From contig NZ_BLJU01000015.1 of NCBI RefSeq assembly GCF_009932725.1, forward strand, positions 1 to 64,000: a stretch of DNA of 64,000 bases, read 5' to 3'. The DNA comes from Pseudomonas yangonensis (GTDB taxonomy: Bacteria; Pseudomonadota; Gammaproteobacteria; Pseudomonadales; Pseudomonadaceae). Of this stretch, positions 54,509 through 63,629 are shown in pieces. The position numbers were made by a program, and so were the translations under genes. Numbering within the stretch: the stretch's first letter is position 1; each line of letters opens with the position of its first letter. The notes beneath the pieces were generated by a model that was not told the DNA's origin, made no database searches, and saw only the letters and a program-made list of their open reading frames with translations.

Positions 54509-55715
54509 AAACCACTTCTCCCTTGAAAACGCGCTGGCGCAGGCGCCCGGCCTGCACCGCATAGGCCAGTTCGGCCGGCTGCTGGATATCCCACAGGCAC
54601 AGATCGGCAGGCGCGCCGACGGCGATGCGGCCGAGTTCGGGCAGACCGAGGGCACGGGCGCCGTGGGCGGTCATGCCGGCCAGGGCTTCGCGCGGGGTGA
54701 GGCGAAACAGGGTGCAGGCCAGGTTGGCCATCAGCGTGGGCATGCAGATCGGCGAGGTGCCGGGGTTGGCGTCGCTGGCCACGGCCATCGGCACACCGTA
54801 CTGGCGCAGCAGCTCGATAGGCGGCAGCTGGGTTTCGCGCAGCACATGGAAGGCGCCGGGCAGCAGCACGGCGACCGTGCCGGCTTCGACCAAGGCGCGC
54901 ACGCCGGCTTCATCCAGGTATTCGATATGGTCGGCGGACAGCGCACCGTAACGCGCGGCCAGGGCGCTGCCGCCCAGATTGGACAGCTGCTCGGCATGCG
55001 CCTTGATCGCCAGACCATTGGCCCTGGCCGCCTGATAGATGCGCTCGCACTGCGCAGGCGAGAAGCCGATGCCTTCGCAGAACACGTCCACCGCATCGGC
55101 CAGGCCTTCGGCGGCCGCCGCCGGAATCATCTCGTCGCAGACCAGGCTCACGTAGTCATCGGCGCGGCCAGCGTATTCCGGCGGCAGCGCGTGGGCGCCG
55201 AGCAGGGTGGTGAGCACCCGTACCGGGCGCAGTTGGCCAAGGCGGCGAGCCACGCGCAGCATCTTCAGCTCGCTTTCGACGGTCAGGCCGTAACCGGACT
55301 TCATCTCCACCGTGGTCACGCCATCGGCCAGCAGCGCATCGAGGCGCGGCAGGCTGGCGGCGATCAGCTCGTCTTCGCTGGCCGCACGAGTCGCGCGCAC
55401 GCTGCTGAGGATGCCGCCGCCGGCGCGGGCGATTTCTTCGTAGCTCGCCCCTTCCAGGCGCTGCTCGAACTCGCCGGCACGGTTGCCGGCGTAGACCAGA
55501 TGGGTGTGGCAATCGACCAGGCCGGGAGTCAGCACCCCGCCGCGGCCGGCGCAGGCGGCGCCCTGGGCCTGCGCCTCGTTGAACTCGCGCGCCGGCCACA
55601 GACCGACGATGCGGCCGTCCTCGACCAGCACGTTCATTGCCTCGTCCAGCTGCGCCAGGCCGTCAAAGACCTGCACATCGCGCCATAGCTGCTTCGAAGA
55701 TGATTGCGTGGGCAT
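54498..55715 (-). CDS. hutI: Imidazolonepropionase HutI
   Basis: AAGGGGAA precedes the ATG at 55,715; the frame is open to 55,757. The 405-residue amidohydrolase has [13 protein letters not shown] (two metal-binding His), [33 protein letters not shown] and [10 protein letters not shown] (metal Asp). It opens imidazolone propionate to formiminoglutamate. It is the first gene of the minus-strand hut operon, with a HutC site 20-31 bp before the start, and overlaps hutG by 11 bp. Confidence 0.96.
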   Translation of the reverse strand: MPTQSSSKQLWRDVQVFDGLAQLDEAMNVLVEDGRIVGLWPAREFNEAQAQGAACAGRGGVLTPGLVDCHTHLVYAGNRAGEFEQRLEGASYEEIARAGGGILSSVRATRAASEDELIAASLPRLDALLADGVTTVEMKSGYGLTVESELKMLRVARRLGQLRPVRVLTTLLGAHALPPEYAGRADDYVSLVCDEMIPAAAAEGLADAVDVFCEGIGFSPAQCERIYQAARANGLAIKAHAEQLSNLGGSALAARYGALSADHIEYLDEAGVRALVEAGTVAVLLPGAFHVLRETQLPPIELLRQYGVPMAVASDANPGTSPICMPTLMANLACTLFRLTPREALAGMTAHGARALGLPELGRIAVGAPADLCLWDIQQPAELAYAVQAGRLRQRVFKGEVVYAR

Positions 55716-55734
55716 GGGATTCCCCTTGCTTGTT

Positions 55735-55746
55735 TTGTATATACAA
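55735..55746. promoter_or_regulatory. HutC operator before hutI
   Basis: TTGTATATACAA is a perfect 12-bp palindrome containing TGTA-N2-TACA, the known HutC recognition pattern, 20 bp before the hutI start. Confidence 0.75.
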
Positions 55747-55912
55747 TATGAGCGCATCGACCGAGCGTCAACCCGTGACGTACGGGTCGCGCCCGTGACG
55801 CAGCGACGCTCACGACCTGCATATCAAGCGAACCGCGCCATAAACGCTTTCGCTAGCCTTATAGAGACCCTGTTCTGCTGTCGCCGATGGACACCGTTGG
55901 TCGGCGCACTTC

Positions 55913-55924
55913 ATGTATATACAT
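55913..55924. promoter_or_regulatory. HutC operator before hutD
   Basis: ATGTATATACAT is a second perfect palindrome with the same TGTATATACA core, 13 bp before the hutD start. The two sites are 178 bp apart in the shared divergent region, so HutC can hold both promoters. Confidence 0.75.
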
Positions 55925-55936
55925 TTGGAGATTTTC

Positions 55937-56539
55937 ATGTCCTGCACCCTGCTCGATCTCGCCAGCGCACGGGTCATGCCCTGGAAGAACGGCGGCGGCG
56001 AGACCCTGGAACTGGCCATTGCGCCCGCGGGCGCCGGGCTGGAGCATTTCCAATGGCGCATCAGCAGCGCTCGGGTCGGCGCGGCGGGGCCGTTCTCGAC
56101 CTTTGCCGGCGTCGATCGCAGTCTGGCGCTGTTAAGTGGCGCTGGGTTGCGCCTGCAACGTGGTGACGGTCGGGCCGAGGTGCTGTATGCCGGCGGCGCA
56201 GTGGTGCACTTCGCCGGCGAGGAGGCGATAACCGCGGCGCTGGTGGACGGCCCGGTCAGCGACCTCAACCTGATGACCCGGCGCGGCGCCTGGCGCCATC
56301 GGGTCGCCCCGCTGCCACTGCATGGGCGCCAGGACGTGGAGAACGATGCCGAACTGATGCTGGTCTGGTGCCAGACCGGTGCGGGCATCGAGTGCCGGCT
56401 GGCGGACGGGGAAGAACACAGTCTGGCAGGCGGCCAGGGATTGCTGCTGGAAAGCCGGCCCGGCTCAATTGCCCTGCATGCACAGCAGCCAGCGCTGCTG
56501 TATCTGGCGTGGATGCAGCGCGAGACCGGTGGTAGCTGA
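55937..56539 (+). CDS. hutD: HutD family protein
   Basis: I start at ATG 55,937 (MSCTLLDLASARVMPWKNGGG), with GGAG seven bases upstream; the frame is open from 55,913, which lies in the operator. The 200-residue protein has the HutD cupin pattern: MPWKNGGGETLELAI, FQWRISSARV, GPFSTFAGVDRSLALL and DLNLMTRRG. HutD is thought to bind formylglutamate or similar and to set an upper limit on hut activity. It is divergent from hutI. Confidence 0.92.
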   Translation: MSCTLLDLASARVMPWKNGGGETLELAIAPAGAGLEHFQWRISSARVGAAGPFSTFAGVDRSLALLSGAGLRLQRGDGRAEVLYAGGAVVHFAGEEAITAALVDGPVSDLNLMTRRGAWRHRVAPLPLHGRQDVENDAELMLVWCQTGAGIECRLADGEEHSLAGGQGLLLESRPGSIALHAQQPALLYLAWMQRETGGS

Positions 56540-56606
56540 GCGGTCATCAAATCTTAACCCGAGGTCGCCAGCATCGAGCCATTCGCTGCCGAGGGAGAAA
56601 TGGCTC

Positions 56607-57767
56607 ATGACCACCAATGCCGACGCGCTGACAGTACAGCCTTCGCTACCAGCCACGCGCCAGTGGCTTTCCTGGTTGCTGGTGGTCGCGCTGATCTACC
56701 TGTTGCTGGCCGGTGTCGGCGCCATTGGCGATGGCTTCAAGGCCGCCACTGGCAACAACGCCCGTGAGCTGTTCGCCTTCGCCACCAACCCGCTGGTCGG
56801 CCTGATGATCGGCCTGGTGGCCACCGCGCTGATACAGAGCTCAAGCACAGTGACCTCGATCATCGTCGGCATGGTCGCCGGCGGTTTGCCGATTCCCATC
56901 GCCATTCCACTGATCATGGGCGCCAATATCGGCACCTCGCTGACCAGCACCATCGTCAGCCTCGGCCACATCCGCAGCGGCGAAGAATTCCGGCGCGCGT
57001 TTTCTGCTGCGACCGTGCATGACGCCTTCAACATCACTGCGGTGACCATACTGTTACCGCTTGAGCTGCTGTTTCAGCCGTTGCAGCGCATGTCAGAAGC
57101 ACTCGCCGGCCTGCTGGTCAGCGACGCCAGCCTCGACATGAAGAGCGTCAACTTCATGAAAACCCTGCTGTCGCCAGCCTCCGATCTGCTTGGCGCGAGC
57201 GTCAGCTGGCTGCCCGGGGCGATGTGGAGCGGCGTCGCGCTGATCCTCATCGGCGTGGCGATGATCCTGTTCGTGGTCACGGCCATCGGCAAGGTGCTGC
57301 GCAAGGTGATGGTCGGTCGTGCCAAGGACATCATGCACGCCAGCGTCGGTCGCGGCCCGCTCTCCGGCATCGCCTCGGGTACCGTAATCACGGTACTGGT
57401 GCAGTCTTCATCGACCACCACGGCGTTGATCGTGCCACTGGCCGGCAGCGGCGTGTTCAGCCTCAAGCAGGTCTACCCCTTCACCCTTGGCACCAATATC
57501 GGCACCTGCGTAACCGCACTGCTGGCAGCCACCGCGATCACCGGCCCGACTGCGGAAGTGGCCATGCAGATCGCCCTGGTGCACCTGCTGTTCAATCTGC
57601 TGGGCATCCTGATCATCTATGCCCTGCCGTTGCTGCGCGGCGTGCCGCCTATGATTGCCGAGGGCCTGGCCACCCTGGCACAACGCAGCAAACTCTACGT
57701 GGCCGCCTATATCGTCGGGCTGTTCTTCGCCCTGCCCCTGCTGCTGATCGGTATCACCCAGCTCTGA
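56607..57767 (+). CDS. Na+/phosphate cotransporter (NptA/PNaS family)
   Basis: GAGGGAG lies nine bases before the ATG at 56,607; the frame is open back into hutD. The 386-residue protein has about nine membrane helices and two inverted-repeat QSSS motifs (ATALIQSSSTVTSIIVG and VLVQSSSTTTALIVPL), with GANIGTSLTSTIVSL and LGTNIGTCVTALLAA, the pattern of Na/Pi symporters. It imports phosphate with sodium. It heads an operon with a coiled-coil peptide and a PstS-like lipoprotein. Confidence 0.9.
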   Translation: MTTNADALTVQPSLPATRQWLSWLLVVALIYLLLAGVGAIGDGFKAATGNNARELFAFATNPLVGLMIGLVATALIQSSSTVTSIIVGMVAGGLPIPIAIPLIMGANIGTSLTSTIVSLGHIRSGEEFRRAFSAATVHDAFNITAVTILLPLELLFQPLQRMSEALAGLLVSDASLDMKSVNFMKTLLSPASDLLGASVSWLPGAMWSGVALILIGVAMILFVVTAIGKVLRKVMVGRAKDIMHASVGRGPLSGIASGTVITVLVQSSSTTTALIVPLAGSGVFSLKQVYPFTLGTNIGTCVTALLAATAITGPTAEVAMQIALVHLLFNLLGILIIYALPLLRGVPPMIAEGLATLAQRSKLYVAAYIVGLFFALPLLLIGITQL

Positions 57768-57786
57768 GCCGTGCCAAGGAGTCGCT

Positions 57787-58014
57787 ATGAAACACCAACG
57801 CAACCGCCAGGAAACTCAGCAGCGCATCCACGAACTGCGCGAGACCCTCAATGACCTCGAAGCGCAGTTGGCGGGGATGGAAGTGCAGGAAAAGGCCCAG
57901 CACGAGCAGATCGAGCAACTCGACGATTACATCGATGCCGTCGACACCAAGCTCAGCAGCCTGCAACTGTTCTGGAACTCGCTGAAACAGGAATGGCGCA
58001 AGCCCAGGGGGTGA
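57787..58014 (+). CDS. Small coiled-coil protein (75 aa)
   Basis: AAGGAG precedes the ATG. Residues 8-65 show heptad spacing of Leu/Ile (IHELRETLNDLEAQLAGM, IEQLDDYIDAVDTKLSSL), a two-turn coiled coil, with a basic C-terminus. It has no signal peptide. It sits 19 bp after the Na/Pi transporter and six bases before the PstS-like gene, so it is likely part of the phosphate system. I cannot assign a function. Confidence 0.7.
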   Translation: MKHQRNRQETQQRIHELRETLNDLEAQLAGMEVQEKAQHEQIEQLDDYIDAVDTKLSSLQLFWNSLKQEWRKPRG

Positions 58015-58019
58015 TTCCC

Positions 58020-58961
58020 ATGACGACCCATTTCTCTCTCGGCAAGGGGCTGGCCGCCGGCATTGCAGCCACCCTGCTCGCCGCGTGTGAGCAGGCACCA
58101 TCGACAACTTCAGACGCAGCCGAGTTGCGCGTCGACGGCTCCAGCACGGTGTTTCCGCTGACCCGCGAGGCCGTTCGGCGCTTCGAGCGTGGTGCGCTGA
58201 GTGGTCAGATCGAAGTGAAGTTCTCCGGTACGGCGGCAGGCTTTCGACGCTTCTGCGCCGCAGAGACCGACATCAGCAACGCCTCGCGGGAAATCAACGC
58301 CGAGGAACTGGCCCAGTGCCAGGCCAATGGCGTCGAGTTTCGGGTCGTGCCGCTGGCAATGGACGCCATCGCCGTGGTGGTCAACCCGGCCAACACCTGG
58401 GTCGACGAGATCAGTGTCGATGAGCTGAAGAAGCTCTGGTCGCCGGGTGCCGAGAACACGTTCAACACGTGGCGTGACCTGCGTGAGGGCTGGCCGAACG
58501 AGCCTATAGTGCTCTTCGGCCGCGGCCAGGATTCCGGCACCTACGACATCTTCACCCAGTCCATCGTCGGCACCACCCACAGCAGCCGCCAGGATTATCA
58601 GGCCAGCGAGGATGAAGAGTTTCTCGCCAATGCCATCGCCGCCGAGCCAAACGCCCTCGGCTTCTTCGGCATAGGCGCCTACCACCGGCACTGGGACGAA
58701 CTGAAACTGGTGGCGGTGGACGCCGGTCACGGAGCGGTGTTTCCCACTCTGGAGACCGTCGCGCAGGATCGCTACCAGCCACTGACCCGGCCGCTGTTTC
58801 TGTACGTCAGCCAACGCAGCCTGGCGGAAAAGCCCATGCTGGGACGCTTTCTCAGCCACTACCTCGACGGCCTGCCTGGCTGGATTCATTTCACCGGCTA
58901 TATGCCGCTGGCGCGCGACAGTTATCGCAACAGCATGCAGGCGCTGGTCAAGGCGCCATAA
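58020..58961 (+). CDS. PstS-like phosphate-binding lipoprotein
   Basis: A lipobox LLAAC (Cys23) follows a signal peptide, so the protein is lipid-anchored on the periplasmic side. The mature part is a PstS-type binding fold: LRVDGSSTVFPLTREAVRRF, KFSGTAAGFRRFC (phosphate loop), DISNASREI and GRGQDSGTYDIF. It starts within six bases of the coiled-coil gene. No pstC, pstA or pstB follows, so it may pass phosphate to the neighbouring Na/Pi symporter or act as a sensor (inferred). Confidence 0.85.
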   Translation: MTTHFSLGKGLAAGIAATLLAACEQAPSTTSDAAELRVDGSSTVFPLTREAVRRFERGALSGQIEVKFSGTAAGFRRFCAAETDISNASREINAEELAQCQANGVEFRVVPLAMDAIAVVVNPANTWVDEISVDELKKLWSPGAENTFNTWRDLREGWPNEPIVLFGRGQDSGTYDIFTQSIVGTTHSSRQDYQASEDEEFLANAIAAEPNALGFFGIGAYHRHWDELKLVAVDAGHGAVFPTLETVAQDRYQPLTRPLFLYVSQRSLAEKPMLGRFLSHYLDGLPGWIHFTGYMPLARDSYRNSMQALVKAP

Positions 58962-59022
58962 AGCTCACGACACGGGGCGCTGCGTGCGCGGCACCCCATG
59001 CTGTGCCCCAGGCAACCCACCA

Positions 59023-59952
59023 TCAGTAGAGCGACGGCACCAACATGGTGTCCGGCACCGGCATACGCAGATAGTCCGGGTTGTAAACCCGCGTCGGTAG
59101 CTGCACCTGGGCGCGCGGCACCGTCTGGTAAGGGATCTGGCTGAGCAGGTGAGCGATGCAGTTGAGTCGCGCGCGCTTCTTGTCATCAGCCTCCACGACC
59201 CACCAGGGCGCCTCTTCGATATGGGTGCGCTCGAGCATCACTTCCTTGGCCTGGGTGTAGGCCTCCCAGCGGCGCCGCGACTCCAGGTCCATCGGGCTCA
59301 GCTTCCACTGCTTGAGCGGGTCGTGGATACGCGCCAGAAAACGGCGGTTCTGCTCGTTATCGGTGATGGAGAACCAGTACTTGATCAGCAGAATGCCCGA
59401 ACGCACCAGCATGCGTTCGAACTCCGGCACCGAGCGGAAGAACTCCTCGTACTCGGCATCGCTGCAAAAGCCCATGACCTTCTCCACGCCTGCGCGGTTG
59501 TACCAGCTGCGGTCGAACAGCACCATTTCCCCGGCCGCCGGCAGGTGCGACACGTAACGCTGGAAGTACCACTGGGTGCGCTCACGATCATTCGGTGCCG
59601 GCAGCGCCGCGACCCGGCAGACACGGGGGTTGAGACGCTGGGTGACACGCTTGATGACGCCGCCCTTGCCGGCGGCGTCGCGCCCTTCGAACAGCACCAC
59701 GACCTTGAGCTGGTTGTGCACGACCCAGTCCTGCAGCTTGACCAGTTCACCCTGCAGGCGCAGCAGCTCGGAAAAATACTCGCGACGCGACAGATCGCTG
59801 GTCATCGGCCCGCCGTGGTCCGCCCGCGCGACGAGATCATCCAGGCGTGCATCGTCCAGTTCCATCTCCAGCTCTTCGTCGAGGCTGTCCTGGAATTCGG
59901 CCTGCAGCAACTGCTCGTAGGCCTGTAACGAACTGTGCATCTGATCGGTCAT
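59023..59952 (-). CDS. ppk2: Polyphosphate kinase 2
   Basis: AGGAACC precedes the ATG. The 309-residue protein has PPK2 signatures: Walker A FEGRDAAGKGG (residues about 88-98), LPAPNDRERTQWYFQRYVSHLPAAGE, Walker B VLFDRSWYNRAGVE, and the lid region SDAEYEEFFR. Class I PPK2 enzymes use polyphosphate to phosphorylate nucleoside diphosphates (or the reverse). It lies tail to tail with the phosphate-uptake operon, consistent with storage and use of phosphate. Confidence 0.93.
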   Translation of the reverse strand: MTDQMHSSLQAYEQLLQAEFQDSLDEELEMELDDARLDDLVARADHGGPMTSDLSRREYFSELLRLQGELVKLQDWVVHNQLKVVVLFEGRDAAGKGGVIKRVTQRLNPRVCRVAALPAPNDRERTQWYFQRYVSHLPAAGEMVLFDRSWYNRAGVEKVMGFCSDAEYEEFFRSVPEFERMLVRSGILLIKYWFSITDNEQNRRFLARIHDPLKQWKLSPMDLESRRRWEAYTQAKEVMLERTHIEEAPWWVVEADDKKRARLNCIAHLLSQIPYQTVPRAQVQLPTRVYNPDYLRMPVPDTMLVPSLY

Positions 59953-60085
59953 GACGGTTCCTCGCTGACGTGATTGCCCGACTGGGTCGCCCCAGGCTAG
60001 CGAGCGGCAATGACAGGGGAGTGACCGGCATAACCCGCCACGTAGGGTGCGCCGCGCACCGGGGGCTCACGGCGCGGCGCTTTAC

Positions 60086-60145
60086 CGTAGCCCGGATGCA
60101 ATCCGGGGAAGTGGACGATCTGCCCCGGATTGCATCCGGGCTACG
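60086..60145. repeat. REP-like inverted repeat with perfect 23-bp arms
   Basis: CGTAGCCCGGATGCAATCCG at 60,086 (arm to 60,108) is exactly complementary to 60,123-60,145, with a 14-base centre. It is the GTAGCCCGGATG type seen also at 34.6-35.2 kb and 48.7 kb. Confidence 0.8.
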
Positions 60146-60197
60146 AAGCGACGCGATATGGCATTCGTTGCACCTCGCACCAGAGGTCCAGAACGCA

Positions 60198-60225
60198 AAA
60201 GCCCCGGCACTATGGCCGGGGCTTT
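60198..60225 (-). terminator. Terminator after the acyl-CoA dehydrogenase
   Basis: AAAGCCCCGGC (60,198-60,208) pairs with GCCGGGGCTTT (60,215-60,225). Read on the minus strand it follows the stop at 60,244 by about 20 bases and ends in TTTT. Confidence 0.75.
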
Positions 60226-60243
60226 CGGTGGTGCCGGAGGCGC

Positions 60244-62022
60244 TTAGAACTGCGCGGCGTCGAGCAGGTACAGCGACTCGCTGCCTGCCTTGACCGATGC
60301 ACTCAGCGAATGAATGCGCGGCAGCAGACGGGCGAAGTAGAAGCGCGCAGTGCCCAGCTTGCTGGCGTAGAACTCGTCCTGTGCCTCCTTGCCCAGCGCG
60401 GCGCGAGCCATCAAGGCCCACATATAGGCATAGGCGGTGTAGCCGAAGGCCTGCAGGTACTCGACCGACGCCGCACCGATTTCATTGGGATTGCTCTTGG
60501 CGCGATCCAGTACCCAGGCGGTCAGCTCATCGAGGTTCTGCACGGCCGCGGCCAGTGGCTTGGTGAACTCGGCGAGGCTGGCATCGGCCGAAGCGACGAA
60601 GGCCTTGATCTCGTCGGCGAAGTGCTTGTAGTAGCTGCCACCGCTGCCGACGATCTTGCGCCCCATCAGGTCCAGCGACTGGATGCCGTTGGTGCCTTCG
60701 TAGATCTGGGTGATGCGGCAGTCACGCACCAGCTGCTCCTGGCCCCACTCGCGAATGAAGCCATGGCCGCCGAAGATCTGCTGGCCATGCACGGTGGTTT
60801 CCAGCGCCATGTCGGTGAGGAAGGCCTTGGCCACCGGCGTCAGCAGCGCCACCAGTTCGTCGGCACGCTTGGCGGTTTCCCTGTCCTCGCTGTACTTGGC
60901 GGTATCGAGCTGCATGGCGACGTAGCTGGAGAAGGCGCGACCGCCCTCGTTCAGCGCCTTCATGGTCAGCAGCATGCGGCGCACGTCCGGATGCACGATG
61001 ATCGGGTCGGCGGCCTTGTCCTTGGCGACCGGGCCGGTCGGTGCACGGCTCTGGATGCGCTCGCGGGCGTATTCGATAGCGCTCTGGTAGCTGCGTTCAC
61101 CGAGGGACAGGCCCTGGATGCCGACACCCAGGCGCTCGTAGTTCATCATGGTGAACATCGCCGCCAGGCCCTTGTTCACTTCGCCGATCAGGTAGCCGGT
61201 GGCACCGTCGAAGTTCATTACGCAGGTGGCCGAGGCCTTGATGCCCATCTTGTGCTCGATGGAGCCGCAACCCAGAGCGTTCTTCTCGCCCAGCGAGCCG
61301 TCGGCGTTCACCATGATCTTCGGCACCAGGAACAGCGAGATACCCTTCGGCCCGGCCGGTGCATCGGGCAGCTTGGCCAGCACCAGATGGATGATGTTCT
61401 CGGTCAGGTCGTGCTCGCCGCCGGTGATGAAGATCTTGGTGCCGCTGATCTTGTAGCTGCCATCGGCCTGCGGTTCCGCCTTGGTGCGGATGATGCCGAG
61501 GTCGGTGCCGGCATGCGGCTCGGTCAGGCACATGGAGCCAGCCCAGCGGCCTTCATACATGTTCGGCAGATACTGCGCCTTCAGGTCTTCGCTGGCGTGG
61601 TTGAGGATCGACAGGCAGGCGCCGGAAGTCAGCATCGGGTACAGGCCGAAGGACAGGCTGGCCGAGTTGACCATCTCCTCGACCTGGGCGCCGATCACCT
61701 TGGGCATGCCCATGCCACCGAACTCGGGCGAACCGCCGACGCCGACCCAGCCGCCTTCAGCGTAGGTGCGGTAGGCCTCGGGGAAACCGGCCGGGGTCTT
61801 CACCACGCCGCTGTCCCAGGAGCAGCCTTCCTCGTCGCCGCTGCGGTTCAGCGGGGCGATACTGCCCGCGGTGACCTTGCCGGCCTCTTCGAGAATGGCA
61901 TTGGCGGTTTCTTCATCCACCACCTCGGCCAGGGCCGGCAGCTCGGCCCAGAGCTTGGAGACTTCGAATACTTCATTGAGCACGAAGCGCATGTCGCGCA
62001 GGGGGGCTTTGTAATCGGCCAT
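60244..62022 (-). CDS. Acyl-CoA dehydrogenase (long DmdC/FadE-like type)
   Basis: GAGGATG precedes the ATG. The 592-residue protein has an extra N-terminal segment (MADYKAPLRDMRFVLNEVFE), the acyl-CoA dehydrogenase core (GSMCLTEPHAGTDLGIIRT, KISGTKIFITGGEHD, GLAAMFTMMNYERLGVGIQGL), the catalytic Glu in QIYEGTNGIQ, and a C-terminal extension of about 130 residues. This 590-600-residue type oxidises acyl-CoAs, including 3-methylthiopropionyl-CoA in the DmdC subgroup; substrate is not decided by sequence. A paralogue is cut by the right window edge. Confidence 0.9.
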   Translation of the reverse strand: MADYKAPLRDMRFVLNEVFEVSKLWAELPALAEVVDEETANAILEEAGKVTAGSIAPLNRSGDEEGCSWDSGVVKTPAGFPEAYRTYAEGGWVGVGGSPEFGGMGMPKVIGAQVEEMVNSASLSFGLYPMLTSGACLSILNHASEDLKAQYLPNMYEGRWAGSMCLTEPHAGTDLGIIRTKAEPQADGSYKISGTKIFITGGEHDLTENIIHLVLAKLPDAPAGPKGISLFLVPKIMVNADGSLGEKNALGCGSIEHKMGIKASATCVMNFDGATGYLIGEVNKGLAAMFTMMNYERLGVGIQGLSLGERSYQSAIEYARERIQSRAPTGPVAKDKAADPIIVHPDVRRMLLTMKALNEGGRAFSSYVAMQLDTAKYSEDRETAKRADELVALLTPVAKAFLTDMALETTVHGQQIFGGHGFIREWGQEQLVRDCRITQIYEGTNGIQSLDLMGRKIVGSGGSYYKHFADEIKAFVASADASLAEFTKPLAAAVQNLDELTAWVLDRAKSNPNEIGAASVEYLQAFGYTAYAYMWALMARAALGKEAQDEFYASKLGTARFYFARLLPRIHSLSASVKAGSESLYLLDAAQF

Positions 62023-62194
62023 GACACATCCTCGGAAACGGACTTACGTGAAAGGGCCGAGTTTACTTGAACAACTTTACAGACACATAGGGTCGTGTTG
62101 TGACCAATAATTCACAAGCAGTCAGCAACTATCTGATCTGGAAAACACTCATCCGAGCGCCGCAAAGCCTTGTAACCATTCGTCTGCAAGCGCC

Positions 62195-63514
62195 TCAATC
62201 TCGGCCTGGCGTCAGCCTCACGGCCCCCCGCCGCTGCCCCGCGCTGCGGATGCAATTGCGCCCGGCCGCCTTGGCGCTATAGAGGGCCTTGTCCGCTTCC
62301 TTGATCACTTCCTGCGGGTTGCGCTGCTCGCTCTGGCGCTCGGCCACGCCCATGCTGACGGTCACCGACACCTCGCTAGCGGCCTTGCCGGCACGACGCT
62401 GCTTGCCCTCACGGTCATCGCGAGGACGGCTCTGCTTGTCACGCAACTGCATGCGGTACTGCTCGATGGCCAGGCGCACTGCTTCCATATGTGGCAAACA
62501 TTGATCCAGGGTCTTGCCCGGGAACAGCAGGGTGAACTCCTCGCCACCGTAGCGATAGGCCTTGCCGCCACCACCGACCTTGCGCAACTGGCTGGCGACC
62601 AGACGCAGCACCTGATCGCCGACATCGTGACCGTGGGTGTCGTTGAATTTCTTGAAGTGGTCGACGTCGACCATGGCGATCACGTAGTCACGCCCCAGGC
62701 GTTGCAGTCGCTCGTTGAGCGCGCGCCGGCCGGGCAGCCCGGTCAGCTCGTCGCGAAAGGCCATCTGGTAGGCCTCGTGCGCCACGGCGGCCACCAGCAT
62801 GAGCATCACCATGCTGATCATCACCTGCAGCGCGTTGGCCAGGATGAACACCTGCGGCAGCATCCACAGCAGGCCGAACAGCCCCACCAGTTGCGCCGCA
62901 TGCAGCGGACGCGGGCGGCGCAGGTACTGCGCCAGCAAGGCGATGAATGCCAGCAGGAACGCCAGGTAGGACAGTTGCGCGAGGTTCATCCAGGCGCCGT
63001 GCAGCGATGGCCAGTGAATCTGCGCCAGCCAGTCGGCAATGCCCTGCGGATAACGGCGTGCGAGCCCGACGGCCACCGCGCTGGCCGCGAGCAGCACGAG
63101 TGAGCGGGCGAAGATGTCCTGCAGCAGATGCGAACGCTCCTCCCAGCAGCCGTAGAGGGCATAAAGCAGGGGCAATAGCAGGCAGATCAGGTGGAAGACC
63201 AAGGCTGCATCGTCGCGCACCTGGCCATTGTCCCGGAAGTGATCGACCTGGGTATCCAGCAGGAAATAGCTGACATACAGCGCCAACAGCAGAAACACTT
63301 CACGCTGACGGCCGTAGACCAGGCAGAAGGCGCCGCCTAGGAGCAACAGCAGGGTCGGCAACACATTGAACAGGGAAATGAAGAACTCGCTCAATACCGG
63401 CAAGCGTGCAGCCACCAGCGCGCCGACCAGCAGGGGCAGCGAGGAGAAGAAGTGACTGAGGCGCAGACTGGCCGGACGAATCACGCTGGCATCCCGGACG
63501 ATAGGTGAAGGCAT
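62195..63514 (-). CDS. Membrane diguanylate cyclase (GGDEF)
   Basis: The N-terminal half has about seven membrane helices (residues 20-255). The GGDEF domain (about 265-420) has DELTGLPGRRAL, MVDVDHFKKFNDTHGHDVGD and active-site loop RYGGEEFTLLF, so it should synthesise cyclic di-GMP. A basic insertion (residues about 355-375; RDKQSRPRDDREGKQRRAGK) interrupts the domain just after the active site, which is unusual. It lies between the two acyl-CoA dehydrogenase genes. Confidence 0.85.
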   Translation of the reverse strand: MPSPIVRDASVIRPASLRLSHFFSSLPLLVGALVAARLPVLSEFFISLFNVLPTLLLLLGGAFCLVYGRQREVFLLLALYVSYFLLDTQVDHFRDNGQVRDDAALVFHLICLLLPLLYALYGCWEERSHLLQDIFARSLVLLAASAVAVGLARRYPQGIADWLAQIHWPSLHGAWMNLAQLSYLAFLLAFIALLAQYLRRPRPLHAAQLVGLFGLLWMLPQVFILANALQVMISMVMLMLVAAVAHEAYQMAFRDELTGLPGRRALNERLQRLGRDYVIAMVDVDHFKKFNDTHGHDVGDQVLRLVASQLRKVGGGGKAYRYGGEEFTLLFPGKTLDQCLPHMEAVRLAIEQYRMQLRDKQSRPRDDREGKQRRAGKAASEVSVTVSMGVAERQSEQRNPQEVIKEADKALYSAKAAGRNCIRSAGQRRGAVRLTPGRD

Positions 63515-63576
63515 TTTGCCTGCTTCGCCCCTTGAAAACAGCGACAGGATGCGACATTTGCTTCAATGCACGACGC

Positions 63577-63611
63577 AAAAACGACAACGCCGCCCCGAGG
63601 GGCGGCGTTGT
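63577..63611 (-). terminator. Terminator after the right-edge acyl-CoA dehydrogenase
   Basis: ACAACGCCGCCCC (63,584-63,596) pairs perfectly with GGGGCGGCGTTGT (63,599-63,611). On the minus strand it is followed by a short T-run (AAAAA at 63,577-63,581 on plus). Confidence 0.85.
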
Positions 63612-63629
63612 GGTTCAAGCAATCAGAAC

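Noticed and set aside
60130..62070. 646-codon plus-strand frame
   Set aside because: Antisense shadow of the acyl-CoA dehydrogenase at 60,244-62,022; composition is not protein-like and no start signal is present.
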